Positions 43,108-54,772 of a stretch of DNA of 64,000 nt are shown here, piece by piece. The notes below the pieces were generated by a model. It did not search any database. It had not been told where the DNA came from and saw only the letters and a program-made list of their open reading frames with translations. The translations under genes and the position numbers were made by a program. The stretch is from contig NC_134766.1 of the NCBI RefSeq assembly GCF_050436995.1, forward strand, positions 1,674,001-1,738,000. Direction: 5' to 3'. This DNA is from Anticarsia gemmatalis. Its lineage: Eukaryota > Arthropoda > Insecta > Lepidoptera > Erebidae. The stretch's first letter is position 1, and the number at the start of each line of letters is the position of its first letter.

Positions 43108-43360
43108 GAGGCACCCATCGCCAGTTGCGCTCACCGGTCGTTAAACGATCGGTGGGTTAAGCAAACCTTGGCGCGGTCGTCCTATAGACGGGTGACCGCA
43201 TAGTGGTATTTGAACTTGGTGTCTCCGTGCTTCGGAGGACACGTAAAAAGTCCGTCCCGGTTGTTGTTAATTAAGATGACAGTCGTTAAGCCGCGGCCTT
43301 TCGGGCGGCTTGATCCACTTTGACACGAGGTTGACCACTAACCATACGATAAGAAGAAGA
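43108..43360 (-). repeat. Rep-X copy, minus strand
   Basis: GCCAGTTGCGCTCACCGGTC, AAACGATCGGTGGGTTAAGC, GGTGACCGCATAGTGGTATT, CTCCGTGCTTCGGAGG, TTTCGGGCGGCTTGATCC and GGTTGACCACTAACCATACG, followed by AAGAAGAAG. Full length. Confidence 0.82.
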
Positions 43361-43370
43361 TTAGCTTCCA

Positions 43371-43572
43371 AACTAGCAGACTCGCCCGACTTAGTCCGAG
43401 CATAGTACAATTTTATCTCGTTAATTCCAATCCCGTGGGAATTATGATCCCATCGATCCCATACAAATTTTGTCCCGCCATTTATGAAAATATCAAAAAT
43501 ATATATTCAATTTAGTTTAGTTGTTCAAAAGTTATACACGTACATACATTTCGATTATTTACCAATATAGAC
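43371..43572 (-). repeat. Dispersed repeat of the GCCCGACTTCG type
   Basis: Matches 20005-20200: ACTAGCAGACTCGCCCGACT, GCATAGTACAATTTTATC, CCCGTGGGAATT, ATCCCATACAAATTTTGTC, CAATTTAGTTTAGTTGTTC. Confidence 0.55.
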
Positions 43573-44812
43573 TAGCTGTCCCGCGCAAATCCGGTCACGA
43601 ATTTTCATAAAGACCTTTCCCTTGTCTTATAGACAATTTTATAAAAACAATAAGTTCAATTGGCTTTCCCACCGCACTCGCTAACGTTTTTTCAAAAGTT
43701 TTGTTGAATTCCCAAGTATGCAAAGTTTTATCACGATGTTTTCCTCACTGTTAGAAGAAGTGACTGTTATTTCTAGTACACGCAAACGTATAAACATAGC
43801 TCTGAAAATCAGAATCATTTTGAGTTTCTGCACAAAATATGAAAATTTCTAGTCAAAATACTTTAGAAGACGTTTGTCGTATTAAACATTATGCGCGCAA
43901 CTGCAGGTCACTACTAAGACTATTTTAAAATTAAATATAAAACATATTTGCATCACCCCCTTGCAACTCCTAAACCAATTTTAATGGAACAACTCCATTA
44001 TTTTAAACGTGCAACTAGTGAGCTATATCATCACAAGCGTACGCCAGGGGGCAGCACTATATTAAAAATATTACCCTAGTTTATTTTCATTGTTCATGTC
44101 GCAGTACAAGTGTGAAAACGTTTGTTACGTGACATGCCTGAAAATGTATGGTTTGTTTTGTTATTGTTAAATGTTACAACTGCTAATCTTTTTGTTCTTA
44201 TGATTTGTTGCTGAAACTTTGCTGTAGAATTTATTGTTTTTATTTTTTTATTTTTAAAGCAGCGTATCGAGTAATGTATGCATTGGCTGCTCATACAAGT
44301 GAGTTCATTTGACTTGTTGTAGACATGTTTTATTAGAAATAGGTGCTCATAAAATTGTTTGATTCATTAGTTATGCTTATTTAAAACTACTTAGGTATGC
44401 ACTTGATCAGTGATGGATTCGACAATTACGCCCGATGTCATTTTGGAAAAAAAAACAATTTTTAGTGAATGAGAAAGAAGACGAATAAAAAATACCATCA
44501 CCAGAACACCTAATTTGAACAATTATTTTTTCATTTTTTAATTATTTTTCATTTGGAATATAATGAACCAAGAATTCTTTATTTTCACAAATAGTCTGAC
44601 GGTAATAAAAGCAGCCTCAATGTATGAAATCTGATATACTTACTTATAATAATATAATAAAGATCCAATTTTTAAATTCACTTATTTCACAATTCAACAG
44701 CAACTCGTGTATAACAAAATCATTTTTAACAAGATTGCGTTTTAAACGAATATTTTAATAAAAAAATACGATACCCGTGGGTGCAGTTGCGTTCATCTTT
44801 TCTCATAGCTAC
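43573..44812. other. Gene-free stretch
   Basis: No gene or clear repeat. A fragment GACTAGCTGTCCCGCGCAAA at about 43570 hints at another CTAG-ended repeat. Confidence 0.4.
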
Positions 44813-45092
44813 TCAAATTTATTGCACTGCACTGTACGTGCTTTAGTACAAGGCTTCACAGTGTTAGGTACAGTTCCAGTACCTCGATTCTCTACCACTA
44901 TCGGCTACCGACAACAGGCTAGCTATCGAAATTTTGACATTTGGAATGTACTGCCAAAAAAGTTTCTGCGACGCCCGTCAGAGGCGCTGATCAGATTTTC
45001 AGACAAAATTTCTCGATGACAGGTCGGTTGTCGGTAGTCGATAGTAGTAGAGAATCGAGCTACAGGTATGTGTTATTAAGTTTTCTATGATA
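44813..45092 (+). repeat. Duplicated segment, copy carrying MITE-1
   Basis: CAAATTTATTGCACTGCACT through GTGTTAGGTACAGTTC, then MITE-1, then GGTATGTGTTATTAAG. The same sequence without MITE-1 is at 45203-45295. Confidence 0.85.
44880..45062. mobile_element. MITE-1 copy f, 183 bp, CAG duplication
   Basis: Left TACCTCGATTCTCTACCACT after CAG 44877-44879; right GTAGAGAATCGAGCTA before CAG 45063-45065. Inner parts TTTGGAATGTACTGCC, GACGCCCGTCAGAGGCGCTG and TCTCGATGACAGGTCGGTTG. This is the best-preserved copy. Confidence 0.88.
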
Positions 45093-45202
45093 CTTAGTGG
45101 TTAGAGAACGAGTTCCGGTTATTGTAGGTTCCATGTTATAGAGGAATAGCTTATTACTCCATCGTGTGCTAGCTTCTCACATTTTGTCTGCGTAAATAGA
45201 TT

Positions 45203-45295
45203 TCAAATTTATTGCACTGCACTGTACGTGCTTTAGTACAAGGCTTTACAGTGTTAGGTACAGTTCCTGGTATGTGTTATTAGGTTTTCTAAGAT
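45203..45295 (+). repeat. Duplicated segment, copy without MITE-1 (empty site)
   Basis: CAAATTTATTGCACTGCACT ... GTACAGTTC-CTG-GTATGTGTTATTAGG. The CTG at 45267-45269 sits where the other copy has CAG-MITE-CAG. Confidence 0.85.
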
Positions 45296-45299
45296 ATAC

Positions 45300-48200
45300 G
45301 CAAACTACGCGTGTTTCCTATATTGTCAGTATCCTTTAATAGAGAACATGCCTTAAGGTGTTTTTTTCTGGACCAGATCCTGCTCTCGATTTCGTCCGCT
45401 TGAAAATATTTTGTGGGAATAAAAAGTATCCTATGTTATAATTTAGGTGTTTAACTATTTTTGTACCAATTGAATTTAATCCAAATCCGTTTGTATGGTA
45501 TGGTATTCACACAAAGTTTCGCTTTGACCTATAACGTGGTAGGATTGCTAGAACTTGCCGGATTGACTGTCTTCGTGGTATGAACGGCAGTCTACGACTG
45601 TTGATCAAGAGGTCTCGATCTGAATTCCCGGATCGGACAATGTGTCAAATTAGGTTTAACCAATTTCTGTAGAAATATTCTGAATGGTAGGTATCTGGAA
45701 CTTTAGTAAAGCGATAATATCCTCGATATAAGTTGAAAGTTTTGTAATGTGTCCAGCATATAGCTATAATCTCGCTCTACATTACATGTAACTAACACTT
45801 CAATTATCAAAATGCAACCGTACCTATTTATTTCACCTTTGCACTTTTGGGTACAACAAACCAAAAAAACTAGTTATTACATCACCCGTACATTCAACCG
45901 CTTACATGCCAGTTACCTCTCCACACAAAAACCAGGTGCAGTGTACAGCAATTAGTGTCGCGCCGCTGACACTCGACTAGAGAGCCGACACTCGTCTAAT
46001 TAGAGCGGCGACATCGTTGTGAGACAACTGAGTGCAACACTTTGTTATGGAGATTATGTCGCTAGATTTTTTTTGTCTTTTGTTTGTTTGCTTGCTTGTG
46101 TGTAGGGGTTAATGGTCACTGCGACAGTGTGACTGCCAAACAATTGTGAATTTGTCTCATTCGGGATAAATGTTTAATGTATTGCGGACAGGTCAGGCAC
46201 ATAACCAAAAGCTAAACGTAAAAAAGCACGGGATTAAATGGCTATAAATAAAATTATGACCCAAAAATATTTAGCAGAATAACTCAGAGAAATCTCTTGG
46301 ACCTTTACGCACTAGTACTTCTACCACTGTTAAAAAATAAACGTATTCTTACTCCAAAAATATTAGCCGCACTGATGACTTAACGGTAAAGTTAAACATA
46401 GTTTGTTTCGGAAATACACAAAGTTAGTGTCACTAGGGCCGCTAGATTACAACTCTGTGTGTCAGGAGACCTGACACTTGTCTAATTACAAAGCCGACAC
46501 TGCTGCAGGGTGTCTACGCTAAAGGAAATAGTGAGACAAGTAAACAATTACTTATTTGGAAGAGCTAATATTTTCAAATAGAAACCAGTCCAATAGAGAT
46601 CAAAATCAAAAATAAATCTTTTTTTTTAATTTAGGTCAAATATTGACACTTATGATAGTCGTTACAATTACTGAATCTACCACTAGCTCGGAAAGAGGGT
46701 AGAGCCTTATTAGAAGAGAGTTTAAAGTTTTCAGAGCAGAGAGAATTTATTTTTTGTTGACAACAATAGCCTTGATTAATATACGAGTTTTTATAATCTA
46801 AGAAAGACAAAACCAATGGGGATCTGTTTTCGTGGCAAACAAGTGCCATTATGAATACTCTGTCATTTCAATTGATAGCAACAAAACTAACAATCGCTTA
46901 TTAATTTGAACCTGGTGTTTTGTAATCTATAGCTCTATGCATAAATAAATTACCTTTCAGATAACAGTGTCTTTAATAACAGAACACTACTGACAAGATA
47001 TAATTACTACGCATATAACTAGCAAGCAAGTCCCAAGCATTTCGAATCTCAAAACATTTCTCCTCATTGTACAATCCTGTATCCATCAATACATTAAACC
47101 ATGGTTGCACTACACTGGTCGAGTGATCAGCTAAGCTTAGAGCTGCTCTATAGTGGACAGCGTCGGCGGTCAGCCCGGGAACTTTAGTATTGTATCATGA
47201 TTAGTACTAAAACTAGCCAAACAGATGTTTAGACTAAACATAGCTTTTAGTCTATGGATCGATGTAATTTATTTTTACAGCCTGGGAAGTACCTTCTGTC
47301 CATTTTTACAAAATATCTGTGTTGAGTTTAGTTTAGTCATAGTGGAATGCCTCTAGGTCATCTCTTATCTTCACTTAGGTATTCTATGTCTACATTGATC
47401 ATCCTTTTGTACCTAATGTAGTTAAAGTAAGTATTTAAATTAAGCAAAATATTGCTCTAGGTCTAAGTCTCTTATCGTAATGACATTAAATAGCGATGAC
47501 TCAAATAATAGTCATATATCAAATAATAATAATAGTCATAGACCTTCAAAAACTATTTTAAAAAGCTCTCAAGAATGTAGGGTTTCCTAACAACGTTTTC
47601 CGTCACCGCTAAACAAAAAAGCCATAATTTATTCTTAAACATACATCATTTGATACAGTTACTGTCGTATTAACTAAGTTTTGAATTCTCAACTACTTGC
47701 ATGGGAGGTCATTGTACCACTCGACTTTCATTAAATTAACAAAGGAATAAGGTTTAATATTTACTGACATCTGTATACAGGTGCAGTTGTTTGCCAACAA
47801 GTTTGTTAAATCTAAATTTTACAATTATATACTCTGTAGCAAACACAATAAGGTCTTATTTTCAGTACAACTTGTAAAATACTAAAACACAGATATTGAG
47901 TTGACTAGATACGTCAGAAAAAGTGTGTAAGAAGTTTTCTATATTGTACGCGATCGGCAAGTATAATAGAAAGAATCTCGAGTTGGACCTGCACCTGACC
48001 ACCAAACATGTACAGTCCACCAGTTATGAAACCAAGAAAATAAAATTAGTACCCGTGTATATTGCAGACACTTGTACTCCCAACTATGTCCTTTGCAGTT
48101 GGCTAGTTTCAATGAAACTGGCCACTGTGACCAACTTTGGCCTGGACATATTTTTTTAAAATACCCGATTAATAATTTTAAAAATGTTAACATAAATTGA

Positions 48201-48547
48201 CAGTATTGGCGGGTAATAAAAACGAAATCCATTTTTTTTAAACATGCTGCTCGAGTTTTGAACCTATTTCTAACATATTATGTTGCGACATCTAGTCTAC
48301 TAAACATCAGTGTATAAAACAGTTGTCTGGTAGTTAACTGGCAGATATACTGCCCTCTGTTACTGTTTTAAGATTGAAAGATTTACCGACTACAACTAGA
48401 ACTGTTTACCCGCGCTCGGGGAGCCTTAATTTATTTGAAACTTAACTGCAGTTTTATATCATATTTTATGATTCTCACACCTTTTACGACTGAACATGAA
48501 AATGTAACTTTGGTCTTAGAAATCAAACCTAAGGGTTTATCACGTAT
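45300..48547. other. Gene-free stretch with a twice-occurring motif
   Basis: No gene. GAGCCGACACTCGTCTAATT near 45982 and GACACTTGTCTAATTACAAA-GCCGACACT near 46477 are related. A tRNA-like remnant is near 45580-45645. A scrap of the 9278 repeat is near 46634-46710. Overlapping frames at 47923-48232 on both strands are not coding-like. Confidence 0.4.
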
Positions 48548-48685
48548 CTCATTTGATAACTAGTGTACATCAGATTGATGGTCACTATTAAGTACATTGT
48601 TGCTTTGACGTAGCGTGTTAATCACTATAATCTAAGGGAGAAAACAATGTTCAGCATTGTAGTGGCATTCAAATAGTTGTCAACA
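48548..48685 (-). repeat. Unclassified repeat, inverted partner of 42484-42604
   Basis: Plus-strand reading: TTGATGGTCACTATTAAGTA, CATTGTTGCTTTGACGTAGC, AATCACTATAATCTAAGG, CATTCAAATAGTTGTCAAC, the reverse complement of landmarks at 42484-42604. Confidence 0.7.
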
Positions 48686-50317
48686 AATACATGATAACAC
48701 CCCTGAAACGGGTGTAGGTAGACAACCACGCTAGGCCGTAGCAACTAGCTTAATATATACAGAAATTGCAAACACTCCATAGTCGTACTATCAGTTCCAG
48801 GAATCAATTTGGTTTTTTTGGTCGACCCAAACGCCCTACGGTTGTGCGTAAGTGTGTTGTGATTGTGACTTTCATTTAAAAAAAAATCTCAAAACTATTC
48901 GGTTTTCGACAGTCGATAGTGGCAGGCAATTGTCTTTCTGTCGTATAGGACAATGCACTATCACTCAGACAAATACAGTTAGAATATAAAACATTCACTC
49001 AACTTTCCAAAGATAGTACACAGAGATTTACACCCAGTTAAAATCCGTTGTCCAACAACACTCAACAAACAACAAACAACATTCGTTGTTGTAACACTCA
49101 GTAACATCGCACACATCCACGCCGTCTCAAAGTGGCACAAACTAGATATTGCAGCCATGACACTTGTAGACAAAGTCTCGCTTCCAATGAAACCCGGTTA
49201 TAATGTTGAAGCCGGGTATGTGGCTGTTGTACAGAGAAATATGACATTTTTAAATAATACTTGATTTTATAAAATAAATAAATATAATTTCACAATTCAA
49301 ACACGGTTTTTTGATTCCAGAGCCTTTATTATGGTAACCAAAGAAAGGAACATACTTATATACTTCAAAATACACACATAATAATTTGTATTGTCTCGAG
49401 TGGGATTCGAACACACCACACGCAGCGTTATGGTTATTGTGGCGGGGTTAACTACTGCGCCAAACATACAGTTAAAAATGCAGCCAGTTATCCATTACAT
49501 TACATCCAGTTAAAATTACCCAGGTTCGTGATAAAAGTGGTTTAACGAGGTGATAAACAAAAATAATGTTTAATGATTAAACAATTTTTTACAGACTTTT
49601 TACAATATTCAATCAATGTGACAGTTACTTTAAATCTTCAGATTATTCTTAAAACAACCGTGTTTATGCTTCACCAATCACATATTAGTCATTGAGCTAA
49701 AACCACGTTTTCAAAACATAACAGCGACACGTTCTCTTTGATTTTATTCCGTAAAGGGATCTGTGGAGCGCCACTCGATATGAACATTTCAGGGGTGTTT
49801 ATCAAAGGTGGCTGTGGTTTCAACATATTCAAATATGTCTTGTTCCGTAGTCTTTGCATATTCCTTTGGGAATAAGGCGTGATATAATGCAAGTATGTTT
49901 TGGGTTAGTGTATCTTATGGATGTCCAAGAGTGACAACTCGGAGCGTTTGAAAATACTTACATAATAGGGTAGTTGCCTACCAGTCAAATCAGCTACTCT
50001 TTATGAAATGTCAAATACACATTTTAGTATAGACATATGACGTAGTGACGTCACTATGTCATCATGTTATCGTTGGTATCAAATGAGTGCCTAATAAAAT
50101 ATTTTAGTCTGGAATAATTACAATATCAACATGATTTACGAAAAATACTACATAGTCTGAGCATTTTCGATGAACGTCTTTCGTTAACCCAGTCAACTAC
50201 TCAGAGAGAACTTTTAACTTACAGAGAAAACTTTTTACCTGGATAATCTTCAAACTTGAACGACTGAGCTACTGACAGAAACCATAAGATATGAAACACG
50301 GAACTATCATTGAAGTG
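48686..50317. other. Gene-free stretch with tRNA-like remnant
   Basis: GAGTGGGATTCGAACACACC at about 49400 and CTACTGCGCCAAAC at 49452 (minus strand) mark a decayed SINE head. A short MITE-1-like arm GACAGTCGATAGTGGCAG is near 48910. No gene. Confidence 0.4.
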
Positions 50318-50569
50318 TTCTTATTGTCTGGTCAGTGGTCAACCTAGTGTCAAAGTTGTTCAAGCCGCCCAAAGGCGTGACGTGGCTTAACGACTGTTAT
50401 CTGAATAGACAACAACCGGGACCGACTTTTAACGTACCCTCCGAAGCACGGAGACGCCCTGTTCAAAAACCACTATGCGGTCACCCATCAATGGAATGAC
50501 CGCACCAAGCGTTGCTTAACCCACAGATCGTTTACCGACCGGTGAGCGCAACTGGCTATGGGCGCCTCA
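50318..50569 (+). repeat. Rep-X copy, plus strand, full length
   Basis: TTCTTATTGTCTGGTCAGTG, GTCAACCTAGTGTCAAAGTT, CCGACTTTTAACGTACCCTC, GAAGCACGGAGACGCC, CACTATGCGGTCACCCATCA, CCCACAGATCGTTTACCGAC, CGGTGAGCGCAACTGGCTAT. Good reference copy. Confidence 0.85.
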
Positions 50570-50790
50570 ATCTTTGAAATAAACAAACAAAACTTAATTC
50601 TTCATCTCCCATTCCCCTCTACTGGTCAGTAAGGTGTAAGGACCCTTGCCTTAATGACATGCTCTATTGATTCTGATTGAAATGTGTTTGTTTAGGCCGA
50701 GAGTACTACAGACACACATGACTTGCCAAAGTAATTACTTGGTACTTAACATATACATAAATATGTGTAAGTTAAGTAAAAAGAAGAAGA

Positions 50791-50872
50791 GTGGTATAAG
50801 TTGGTAACTCCCAAGCAAGCGGTTGCAGGTTCGAACCCGAGGCAACCCACCAATGACTTCATTATACATAGG
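50791..50872 (+). mobile_element. SINE-2 head fragment
   Basis: GAGTGGTATAAGTTGGTAAC and GCGGTTGCAGGTTCGAACCC, then AGGCAACCCACCAATGACTT. The body after this is lost. Confidence 0.7.
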
Positions 50873-51382
50873 TGACCTAGAAAATTCATTGGTGACTGAC
50901 AAAAAAAAATGTGTTACGTCTAAAATGCTAAACAGATTTTTATAAAATTGAGCATAGAGATACTACTTTTAATAACAAAATAGATAAATCTAGGTATAAA
51001 TATTGTAAGATTATAATAACTGTCAATAAAAAAAAAAAAAATTACGTACTTGCGAGCATGTCAAATAGTTTAACAATATCTACCAAAACGCCCAAACATC
51101 TAACCAATACTTTATCTACTAGTTAAACAGCGCAAAACTCCTAAATTTAGTATTAATATTTTACTGAAAGTTAAAGTAATGCCTGAATGCTGTTAAAACT
51201 TTCGCTTTGACCAAAAAGTTGAGTTCATCACTTGAAATTACATTTTGAATTTCAGGACCCTTTTTGGCACTGAAATAGATATTTTATTTTATTTAAGTTC
51301 TAGTTTTATTCCCAATTGTATTAGTGACTAGTTTAACCGAATTTGGCTCGACATCATATTATCTAAAAAAGTAGAATTTGTA
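50873..51382. other. Gene-free AT-rich stretch
   Basis: Poly-A tract of about 13 bases at 51029-51041. No gene or named repeat. Confidence 0.45.
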
Positions 51383-51637
51383 TCTTTACTAATATTATAA
51401 AGCTGAAGTGTTTGTTTGTTTGTTTGTTTGAACGCGCTAATCTCAGGAACTACGGGTCCGATTTGAAAAATTCTTTCAGTGTTAGATAGCTCAATTATCG
51501 AGAAAGGTTATAGGCTATATATCATCACGCTACGACCAATAGGAGCAGAGTACCAGTAAAAAAATGTTACAAAAACGGGTAAAAATGTTACCCATTCTCT
51601 CTTATGTGACGCAAGCGAAGCTGCGCGGGTCAGCTAG
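51383..51637 (+). mobile_element. Non-autonomous Helitron-like element (Hel-1), plus strand
   Basis: TCTTTACTAATATTATAAAG start preceded by A; end GACGCAAGCGAAGCTGCGCG then GGTCAGCTAG followed by T. A (GTTT)n tract is near the 5' end. The 3' hairpin CGCA...TGCG is present. The only intact plus-strand copy in the window. Confidence 0.8.
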
Positions 51638-54500
51638 TAGAAAATATATTGAAATGCTTTTTATTAGTTTTAAGGCTTTTATGACAAATGCAATATGATA
51701 TCAATGTAATGGATGCGGGATAGAAGTGGGGTGGGAAAAATTTTAAGATTTTGGTGTAAAATAACTGTTTAAGCCAGTCGAAGCCGGGAGAAGCCGCTAG
51801 TTAGTGATATTATTTTTATATTATGTAGATCTTAGTGGTAAAATATGCTTCAACTACATATTATTATATCTATAAAATCACGCCTTTTCCAGAAGTTTGT
51901 TAGAAGTTGGCAGGTAATATTTTCAAGACGACGCCACGCAGCCCAAGCTGCGAGCGTAAACTAGTATTATAAATACATGATTACGTAAGTTAATCAAAAA
52001 TTAATTGCGAATATCTCGCAACAGCCCTACTATAGTATTATTAAATCACCACTAAATAATATTACATGTCTCGTTAGCAACATTACATACATACATACAA
52101 ACATACACACATAGGCGAGACGTGCCCGCATCGTACACCAAAGCTTCAGCCGCGTCGGTGAAAACAATAGGATCTGAATACACTACACGTTTCCGCTCGG
52201 TAAACAGAGACAAGCGTAGATATAGAGATAATAGATGCGGCCTGTGGGTAGCACAATTTTTTCTAGCTTATTGTTTTAGCAATAATAATGACTGTTGGTT
52301 GACCTTCGTCCACAGCTGTGAGTTAATTAATAATATTTTATTGGCCAGTACTAAGTTTCAGTGGTCAATTCAATTGAAATTGGCCTACTTTACAAGTTTA
52401 TTAGTAGTGGTAATATGTCTGAATTCATCACAGGTATAATTAATTATAAATTAATAGAACTGTATTACAAAAATGTCAGTAAAAGGTCAAACGTATGACG
52501 ATATTACTCGCTTTTCAAAACAAACCTGTGAATTAGAATAAAACCTCAGCTAAATATGAATAGCTCTATCCGTGATTCTAACCTGATACCTTTACGTGGC
52601 AATCCTGATTGGTGAAAATTGTCAACACCTCTATTTTCCTTTTCACTTGTGACTCAGCTGACATCTCATGTACATAGATGCTATTCTAATAAAATCGTTT
52701 TTCTTTCTTTATTCCTTTTTTTATATATTAAAAAAAAACAAATTAATTAGAACATAATTATACTTCTTACTGTCAATCACAGTCATATCCAGTAAATCCA
52801 CATCAGTGTAACGTCTTCCGTCTCTCACAAGCCCATTTATTTAGGGATGTCAATCTTCACGCGCGTCCCTTCATGATGCGGTCTAAGCAGACATACAACT
52901 GTCATCACTTGGTTTAAATATATAATTAAAGTCAAGCTATAAATAAATTAGACAGTAATTAAAACGGTTCGTTTGCAATTGCAACAGTTCAGTAGTATTG
53001 AGTTCTACAATCAACATTTTCGTAGCAAGCTCTACGAGTTAACAATAAGTACAGTGGTCCTCGTAGACCGTAGACGCTACGGCGTAGATGGGCTACGCGG
53101 TTACGATCGAAGATTTGCATAAGCATAATGTTGTTTAAGAGTTGATCAGAGAGATACTTTGCGGTTGTATAATAAAAGAGAATATTCTGAATATTGTTTT
53201 ATATTTAAAAGGTATTTGACTACATTCGCGGCATAGTAGTTAAGGAGATCATTACACAGCAACTTCTGAACTCAACCTCAGAGACTCAGGGTGTCAGTGA
53301 TTTCCATACGGTATATCTGTGTAATCCGAAAATAATCGTTTAAAATCAAACTAGTAATTAATTTAAGTCAAATTCTGACTCATGCAATTGACAAAATAAC
53401 GTGAATTTACTACCAGCTATTTAGTATCTGTCGTTTAAATGTATTTTTAAAGTCTCGTCAAGACGAGACAGGTTGTCAAAGTTGCATTTTTATTTCAGTT
53501 CCTCGAAAATGCACCCCAAAAGCTTAAAAGCAGCCCAGTCTTACCAATAATCTCGAATGTCTTATACTAAAGTCGCCTTAACGTATGCAGATAGTGTTCC
53601 ACCGCAATACGGTGTTAGTAGGCCCTAAGGGAAATACGGAGCAGTCAGCCTACCCGCCCGATTTACTGGGAACATACACCCCGATGTATATTGAGATTTA
53701 TCTTTAAACATTCTGTTTTGTTTTTTGTAGGAAAAGGCCTTTTTCGGAGGCTAAACTCGGTCATTGGGATCTAGGTTGAAACAAAATGTTTATTCATTTT
53801 AAGTGTGGGCTGTCTGAAGATACGTAGTTCTATAGTGGTTTAAAAATGACAAATTAAGATTTTTTTTGTCTGGGAAAACATAATTATACTAAAATGCTAG
53901 CTGACCCACTCAGTAACCGCATGTAATTTGGTTAAGGCTTTAATAAAAAAGCTTGAACTACCGCTTTTCCAAAAATTCTAAATAATATGACAGATTAACT
54001 TTCGCGCTTATAATATTAGCATGTACTTTTTTATTGGCATAATGCCTGTCTCAGACTTTTTAAAAACTATTCTTGAAACGATACAAAATGCTTGGTTCAA
54101 AACTAACTTCCTTGCCCAGCAATGAGACAGTAAGCGTACAAAATAGAGCAACGGCTTTAAAAAATACATATCGTATATAACTAAAATAATACATAATCGT
54201 GGTCACCACTCCGGTCAGTGACCTCTAAAATGCTACTCATTGAAACATTGATAGCGTACCATTAACGCACTGATAAACCTACATATTATTATTGGCTAAG
54301 TGCGAACATTAACATTTGCACGTAAAACTCTGGTTTATCGTTAGCAATTACTTTTATTGCGCATTAAAAGCGTATTTATGTAACCGTTTTTATTTTTTGA
54401 TAGCTGTTTTGTAATTTAGCTATTATAAGTAATTTGTTTTTATTCAATGTCATCGTTTCTTGCAAGAAACTGTGGCGATCTAACTAACTTTATATTTAAA
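51638..54500. other. Gene-free stretch
   Basis: AAGCCGGGAGAAGCCGCTAG near 51780-51797 looks like the 3' end of another Helitron-like family. CGTAGACCGTAGACGCTACG near 53070 and GGGCTACGCGGTTACG form a weak hairpin. The frame 52122-52439 is not coding-like. No gene. Confidence 0.4.
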
Positions 54501-54772
54501 CTAGCTGACCCGCGCAACTTCGCTTGCGTCACATAAGAAGGAGTGGGTCAAAATTTTCCCCGTTTTTGTAACATTTTTCACTGGTACTCGGCCCCTATTG
54601 GTAGTAGCGTGATGATATATAGCCTATAACCTTCCTCGTTAAATGCACTATCTAACACTGAAAGAATTTTTCAAATCGGACCAGCAGTTCCTGAGATTAG
54701 CGCGTTCAAACAAACAAACAAACAAACAAACAAACTCTTCAGCTTTATAATATTAAGTATAGAAGTATAGAT
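54501..54772 (-). mobile_element. Non-autonomous Helitron-like element (Hel-1)
   Basis: Plus-strand CTAGCTGACCCGCGCAACTT to TAATATTAAGTATAG-AAGTATAGAT. The (CAAA)n tract is longer than in other copies. Full length apart from a small terminal duplication of AGTATAG. Confidence 0.78.

Noticed and set aside
47923..48232. Overlapping ORFs on both strands
   Set aside because: Both strands open in the same place with no family features; chance frames.
52122..52439. 105-codon plus-strand ORF
   Set aside because: No recognisable motifs, AT-driven composition, no partner exons; probably chance.
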